Part shown: positions 59,610 to 64,000 of the stretch, one piece after another | How the letters are laid out: each line of letters starts with the position of its first letter | How positions within the stretch are numbered: position 1 is the first letter of the stretch | Assembly (NCBI RefSeq): GCF_014843355.1 | Contig: NZ_CP062137.1 | Coordinates: 1,736,001 to 1,800,000, forward strand | DNA: 64,000 nt | Direction of reading: 5' to 3' | Source of the DNA: Actinobacillus sp. GY-402 | Lineage (GTDB): Bacteria; Pseudomonadota; Gammaproteobacteria; Enterobacterales; Pasteurellaceae | Notes under the pieces: generated by a model | Database searches by the model: none | What the model was told of the DNA's origin: nothing | The model's input: the letters and a program-made list of their open reading frames with translations, nothing else | Made by a program: the position numbers and the translations under genes

Positions 59610-59732
59610 CTTATTGCCTTCATTCATGATATAAACTTCGCTATTGTACTCGTTTTTTATCTAAAAAATGACTAGAAATTTTAAACTTATGCCTATTTTT
59701 AAGCCAATTAATGCAAATTTCACAAAAAGAGG

Positions 59733-59760
59733 TTGACTGTAATCCTGGATTCCCTATAAT
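59733..59760 (+). promoter_or_regulatory. Strong sigma-70 promoter for the tRNA-Val cluster
   Basis: TTGACT and a perfect TATAAT are 16 bases apart; the -10 box is followed by a GC-rich discriminator (ACGCCCC), as at stringently controlled tRNA promoters. It lies 17 bases before the first tRNA-Val. Confidence 0.85.
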
Positions 59761-59776
59761 ACGCCCCACAAACAGC

Positions 59777-59852
59777 GGGCGATTAGCTCAGTTGGGAGAG
59801 CACCTCCCTTACAAGGAGGGGGTCACTGGTTCGAGACCGGTATCGCCCACCA
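59777..59852 (+). tRNA. tRNA-Val (anticodon TAC), copy 1
   Basis: 76 bases. The acceptor stem GGGCGAT pairs with ATCGCCC, the anticodon loop CTTACAA gives TAC, the T arm is CTGGTTCGAGACCGG, and CCA is encoded. First of three identical copies read from one strong promoter. Confidence 0.98.
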
Positions 59853-59904
59853 CTTTCCATAAGGTGTTCGCTGTTTATCCCTTTGATTTTAAGGCTCTTT
59901 AAGC

Positions 59905-59980
59905 GGGCGATTAGCTCAGTTGGGAGAGCACCTCCCTTACAAGGAGGGGGTCACTGGTTCGAGACCGGTATCGCCCACCA
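59905..59980 (+). tRNA. tRNA-Val (anticodon TAC), copy 2
   Basis: Identical in sequence to copy 1 and separated from it by 52 bases that share little with the spacer after it. Confidence 0.98.
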
Positions 59981-60086
59981 CTTAAAGCCTACAAATCTAA
60001 ACCGAGAAATTTGAAGCGAGTGCAAAAGCACAGATCGTATATTAAATACGGCAAAGCTATTTAACGCGCGGTAGCGAAAAATTTTA

Positions 60087-60162
60087 GGGCGATTAGCTCA
60101 GTTGGGAGAGCACCTCCCTTACAAGGAGGGGGTCACTGGTTCGAGACCGGTATCGCCCACCA
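60087..60162 (+). tRNA. tRNA-Val (anticodon TAC), copy 3
   Basis: Identical to copies 1 and 2. The spacer before it is 106 bases. No terminator follows; the next gene starts 74 bases later on the same strand. Confidence 0.98.
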
Positions 60163-60235
60163 ATTCTTTTTTGAACTTCATTTTTAATTTCGTTATACTG
60201 CGACTCTTAATTATTATTCTCGCAGGAACTGTATT

Positions 60236-62221
60236 TTGTCTCTCGCAAGCATCATTTTCATTATCTGGGTTTTATTTGCTTATTTTCAACTGATTCTACA
60301 TTTTCATCGCCTGAAAATGATGAATGCTTTCATCCCCCGCGATGTGCGTCGCGGTACACAATATCAACCCGCGCTCAGCCGAATGCTGAAACGCGGCGCC
60401 CAATTCGACGCCAAAGTCATCGCCATTATTCTGGCGCCGTTTTTTCTGTTCGGCTCCGCCTCTTTTGCATTTTTAAGCGTAAATTCGACCGCACTTATTT
60501 GGTCTATGTACATTTTTGTTTTGGCTTTTGCGCTTATCGGCATTGTGGTCGGTAATTTTTATTACTTTAAAACCTATAATAATTATTACGACATGTTTAT
60601 GTTCGGTTTAGCGGAAGACGACACCAAGGCGGTACTGAAAAATATTTACGACGATTATCCCGTCATTTCCGGATTTTTTGCGATTTTTGCTTTGGCCTTC
60701 ATTCCCGGCTGGTTGACCCATTATGCTTTGATAAATTGGCATATCGACTTCAACCCTTGGTGGTCGTCGCTGTTATTTATCGGTACGTTATGCGCGCTTG
60801 CCTTCTTTGCCCGCGGCACCATTCATTCCACGCCGCTGGGCAAAAATCATGCGCAAGTGGCTTCTCTTGCGGTCATCAACAAACTGGTTCCCAACGGCGT
60901 TATCGCTATGGAATGGGCATTCGGCGATCGCAAACGCAATATTCGTTTTGAACCGGTGGATTTAGACCAAGGCAAAGCCTTGATGCGACAGGTTTTCGGC
61001 ACCGAATCTTTAATCGAACGCACGCCGAAAAACGATAAGCTTGCCGCCTTGAAACCGCACGTATTTCTCGCCGTAATGGAAAGTTTCGGCACCAATTATT
61101 TGGTGTTGGATAATGCGCAAACGAATGATTTATTAGGTAATTTTCGCCCGCACTTTGAGCGCGACATAGTGTTCAAGCGTTTTATTTCCGATTACGACGG
61201 CACCGCGCCGACTCTGGCTTCGCTGTATTTTTACAGCCCAATTCAAAATATCAGCCAATCCTCGGCGCAGCAAACCAAGCTGGCGTACAATCCGTTTTTA
61301 ACCTACAAACAACAAGGTTACCGCACGATTTTTATTACCTCCGGCGGCATGATGTGGCGCAATCTCGGCAATTATCTGCCGCTGCAAGGCGTGGACGAAC
61401 TGTACGATCAAAACGACATCATCGAAGCGTTTCCCGAAGCGAAATCTTCGCTGTCTTACTGGGGAATCGCCGACGAATACGCGCTGGCGTTAGCGGAGAA
61501 ATTGCTGGCGGAAGCGCAGGAGCCACTGTTCATCAATTTCTTAAGCATCACCAATCATCCGCCTTACGACGTGCCGACGCACTATCGGGCGGAACGCATT
61601 AATCCTGCCGCGCTGGACGGCAAATTCGGTTCCGAACAGGAAAACCGTAAATCCCTAACGACCTATCAATACGCCAATAATGCCTTGGGAAATTTCATTT
61701 CCGATCTGGATCAGGCGGAAAACGGGCGAAAGACCGTTATTGCCGTCACCGGCGATCATCACGTACGCTGTGTGCGTTTTGACGCGCCGAAAGAAAATTT
61801 TATGGCGAAAGGCGTGCCCTTTTACCTGCACGTGCCGGAGGCGGTGAAAAACGCGGTGGCGATTCGTTTTGACGCGAATCGCCTCGGTTCGCACAAAGAC
61901 ATTATGCCTACTTTGTACGCATTAAGCTTATCCGACGCGGAATACTGGAATTTGGGCGGTCGCAATTTATTGGCGCCGCAGGACGAGGAGAAATACGCCT
62001 TCGCGTTTAACGAAAATCTGTGGGCGGACGCAGAAGGCGTGGTAGAAGGCGCGGCGGACAGCGGATTTCAATTTCCATGGCAAAATCCGACCGCACCTTA
62101 TCCCGACAATTTATGGGTCAATCCGCCCGTTCCGTTGCCGCAAGCCAAACAGGAACGCATTCAGGCTTATCGCAAATTACTGCACTGGCAGATCAATTAT
62201 TTGGTCGCCGGCAAAAAATAA
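60236..62221 (+). CDS. LTA synthase family / sulfatase-fold membrane protein
   Basis: A 661-residue protein with an N-terminal membrane part (about five helices, residues 1-190) and a large extracytoplasmic alkaline phosphatase-superfamily domain. The Thr nucleophile region is visible in FKRFISDYDGTAPTLASLYFY (near residue 315) and the metal-binding end in VIAVTGDHHVRCV (near 505). Such enzymes transfer phosphoglycerol or phosphoethanolamine to envelope glycans; which of these applies here is not clear. The start is a TTG at 60236, seven bases after AGGAA. Two uptake signals or variants are translated. It lies directly after the tRNA-Val cluster. Confidence 0.85.
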   Translation: MSLASIIFIIWVLFAYFQLILHFHRLKMMNAFIPRDVRRGTQYQPALSRMLKRGAQFDAKVIAIILAPFFLFGSASFAFLSVNSTALIWSMYIFVLAFALIGIVVGNFYYFKTYNNYYDMFMFGLAEDDTKAVLKNIYDDYPVISGFFAIFALAFIPGWLTHYALINWHIDFNPWWSSLLFIGTLCALAFFARGTIHSTPLGKNHAQVASLAVINKLVPNGVIAMEWAFGDRKRNIRFEPVDLDQGKALMRQVFGTESLIERTPKNDKLAALKPHVFLAVMESFGTNYLVLDNAQTNDLLGNFRPHFERDIVFKRFISDYDGTAPTLASLYFYSPIQNISQSSAQQTKLAYNPFLTYKQQGYRTIFITSGGMMWRNLGNYLPLQGVDELYDQNDIIEAFPEAKSSLSYWGIADEYALALAEKLLAEAQEPLFINFLSITNHPPYDVPTHYRAERINPAALDGKFGSEQENRKSLTTYQYANNALGNFISDLDQAENGRKTVIAVTGDHHVRCVRFDAPKENFMAKGVPFYLHVPEAVKNAVAIRFDANRLGSHKDIMPTLYALSLSDAEYWNLGGRNLLAPQDEEKYAFAFNENLWADAEGVVEGAADSGFQFPWQNPTAPYPDNLWVNPPVPLPQAKQERIQAYRKLLHWQINYLVAGKK

Positions 62222-62248
62222 CGTAAAAATCGACCGCACTTTAACATT

Positions 62249-64000
62249 ATGACAACGAAATATTTTACGCTCGATATTCCCACTCAACCGAACGATCACA
62301 AAATTCTCGGCAACGTGCAGGCGGGCGCCGATTGTCTGGCTATCGCCGAAATCGCCGCACAGCACAAAGGGCTCACCGTTATCGTCACGCCGGACACCAA
62401 AAGTGCGGTACGTTTTGAGAAAGTTTTGCGCGAAATTACCACTACCGATATTTGCTTTTTTCCCGATTGGGAAACCTTGCCTTACGATGCGTTTTCGCCT
62501 CATCAAGAGATTATTTCCGCGCGCCTGAGTGCGTTATTTTATTTGCAACAGGCAAGCCAAGGCATTCTGTTGCTGCCGGTTTCCACATTAATGCAGCGCG
62601 TTTGCCCGCCGTCATTTTTGCAACAGAATGTGTTACTGATTAAAAACGGCGATCGTTTTAATATTGAGCGTTTGCGTCTGCAACTGGAAAGCGCCGGCTA
62701 TCGGGCGGTGGAACAGGTTCTGGAACCCGGCGAATTTGCGGTGCGCGGTTCGTTGCTGGACCTGTTCCCCATGGGCAGTCCGCTGCCGTTCCGATTGGAT
62801 TTTTTCGACGATGAAATTGATTCCATTCGCACCTTTGATGTAGAAACGCAACGCACGTTGGAAGCCATTCCTCAAATCAATTTGTTGCCCGCCCATGAAT
62901 TTCCGACGGACGCAAAAGGTATCGAATTTTTCCGTGCTCGTTTTCGCGAAACCTTTGGCGAAATCCGGCGGGATCCCGAACATATTTATCAGCAGGTTTC
63001 GAAAGGTGCGTTGGTGTCGGGAATCGAATACTGGCAACCGCTGTTTTTTGAGCAAATGGGAACCTTGTTCGATTATTTGCCGCCGGACAGTTTGCTGGTG
63101 GACACGGAACAAAATGCCGAGCAGGCGGCGCGCTTTTATGCGGACGCCGCTCAGCGTTTTGAAAGCCGTAAGGTCGATCCTATGCGCCCGCTTCTGCCGC
63201 CGGAATGCCTGTGGCTACGGGTGGACGAGCTCAATCGCCGGCTGAAGCAATATCCCCGCATAACCTTTAAAACGGAAAAAGTGCGGTCGTCCGTACGCCA
63301 GAAAAATCTGCCGGTTTCGCCGTTACCGCCGCTGCAGATTCAAGCGCAGAGCAAAGAACCGTTGCAGGAATTACGTCGGTTTATCGAATCTTTCGACGGC
63401 AACATCGTGTTTTCCGTGGAAACGGAAGGGCGGCGGGAAACGCTTTTGGATTTGCTTTCGCCTATCAAGCTTAAGCCGAAGCAAATCAAAGGCTTGCAGG
63501 AGGCGGAAAATCAACGCATCAGCCTGTGGATCAGTTCTCTCGATCACGGCTTTATTCTGGAAGCGCAAAGTGCGGGCAAAAAAAACGAAGTTTTTTTGCA
63601 TAGCGACGATGCCGAAGGCGCCGAAGAGCGGCGTAATTCGGCGAAGGGAATGACGAATAACATTGCGGTTATTTGTGAAACGGAATTACTGGGTGAACGA
63701 GTACAGCAGCAGCGGCGCGATAAACGTAAAACCGTGAATCCGGACGCCTTAATCCGCAATCTTGCCGAACTGAAAATCGGCCAACCGGTGGTGCATCTCG
63801 AACACGGCGTCGGGCGTTACGGCGGCTTGGTGACATTGGAAAACGGCGGCGTAAAAGCGGAATATTTATTGTTAACCTATGCGAACGACGCCAAACTTTA
63901 CGTGCCTGTCGCCGGTTTGCATTTGATCAGCCGTTACGTAGGCGGCGGCGAGGAAACCGCACCGTTACACAAGTTGGGCGGCGACGCCTGGGCGAAAGCG
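62249..64000 (+). CDS. mfd: Transcription-repair coupling factor Mfd (N-terminal part, runs off the window)
   Basis: The first 584 codons of Mfd, which removes stalled RNA polymerase at DNA lesions and recruits UvrA. Visible parts are the UvrB-like domains 1a/2/1b (VIVTPDTKSAVRFEKV, FFPDWETLPYDAFSPH, EPGEFAVRGSLLDLFPMG) and the polymerase-interacting RID region starting IGQPVVHLEHGVGRYGG near residue 510. The helicase motor lies outside. The ATG at 62249 is 27 bases after the upstream gene, so the two may be co-transcribed. Uptake signals at 62402 and 63279 are translated. Confidence 0.97.
   Translation, partial: MTTKYFTLDIPTQPNDHKILGNVQAGADCLAIAEIAAQHKGLTVIVTPDTKSAVRFEKVLREITTTDICFFPDWETLPYDAFSPHQEIISARLSALFYLQQASQGILLLPVSTLMQRVCPPSFLQQNVLLIKNGDRFNIERLRLQLESAGYRAVEQVLEPGEFAVRGSLLDLFPMGSPLPFRLDFFDDEIDSIRTFDVETQRTLEAIPQINLLPAHEFPTDAKGIEFFRARFRETFGEIRRDPEHIYQQVSKGALVSGIEYWQPLFFEQMGTLFDYLPPDSLLVDTEQNAEQAARFYADAAQRFESRKVDPMRPLLPPECLWLRVDELNRRLKQYPRITFKTEKVRSSVRQKNLPVSPLPPLQIQAQSKEPLQELRRFIESFDGNIVFSVETEGRRETLLDLLSPIKLKPKQIKGLQEAENQRISLWISSLDHGFILEAQSAGKKNEVFLHSDDAEGAEERRNSAKGMTNNIAVICETELLGERVQQQRRDKRKTVNPDALIRNLAELKIGQPVVHLEHGVGRYGGLVTLENGGVKAEYLLLTYANDAKLYVPVAGLHLISRYVGGGEETAPLHKLGGDAWAKA

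Noticed and set aside
59777-60162. Three 76-base identical repeats that could be mistaken for a CRISPR or tandem repeat array
   Set aside because: Each repeat folds as a full tRNA-Val with encoded CCA; spacers differ in length and there are no cas genes.

Overview
The window looks like ordinary chromosome of a gamma-proteobacterium of the family Pasteurellaceae. The clearest sign is the 9-mer AAGTGCGGT (or its complement ACCGCACTT), the Haemophilus-type DNA uptake signal, which I count about fifty times by eye. The gene content and neighbour order fit the same family: nqrA-F with apbE and nqrM, surE-yqaA-nlpD with no rpoS behind it, envC-yibQ beside gpmA, and an H. influenzae-type ureABCEFGD cluster. 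Together with adhE, pflA and grcA, this suggests a mixed-acid-fermenting, capnophilic, rumen-type species such as Basfia/[Mannheimia] succiniciproducens. The species name is an inference, not something I could test.

Layout. 1-7.85 kb (minus strand): the 5' part of mnmA, then, in order of transcription, nqrA-B-C-D-E-F-apbE-nqrM, a complete Na+-pumping NADH:quinone reductase with its flavin transferase and iron-maturation factor. 8.1-12.1 kb: bolA, a YajG-type lipoprotein, an SMR exporter, the ABC-F protein YheS and a MarC-family protein. 12.3-17.9 kb: the glycerol-3-phosphate pair glpT and glpQ, then adhE, with CRP-like sites ahead of glpT and adhE. 18-27.4 kb: nhaP with tex, transaldolase, and the lepA-lepB-rnc-era operon. 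27.5-35.3 kb: grcA under two FNR boxes, ung, yaaA, an unknown lipoprotein, psiE, waaF, gpmA, envC, yibQ and a membrane protein with an apparent frameshift. 35.4-41.2 kb: yebE, pflA, dprA, ilvY, yaeR and ilvC. 41.3-47.8 kb: surE, yqaA, a mini-lipoprotein, nlpD, a BCCT transporter and a YdgJ-type oxidoreductase. 47.9-54.4 kb: a urea transporter divergent from a full urease cluster. 54.5-64 kb: a zinc-type CDF exporter, two oxidoreductases, tRNA-Ala, gltX, three identical tRNA-Val genes, an LTA-synthase-like membrane protein and the start of mfd.

How the genes work together. One theme is sodium and energy: Na+-NQR exports Na+ and NhaP exchanges it. A second is anaerobic redox balance: adhE, the pyruvate formate-lyase activase and the spare glycyl-radical domain GrcA, with CRP/FNR-type sites. 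A third is nitrogen supply: a urea channel plus urease, with a CDF metal exporter next door. A fourth is envelope upkeep by EnvC, NlpD, YibQ, WaaF and LepB. DprA, which acts on incoming DNA, fits with the dense uptake signals.

I found no insertion sequence, prophage, CRISPR array, toxin-antitoxin pair or obvious new defence system. The most unusual signals are small: uptake signals reused as terminators and as signal-peptide codons, including a perfect 19-bp hairpin inside the start of yibQ; an evenly spaced, interlocked inverted-repeat element near 46.55 kb; a possible homopolymer frameshift at 35.24 kb; and palindromes in the gaps of the urease operon.
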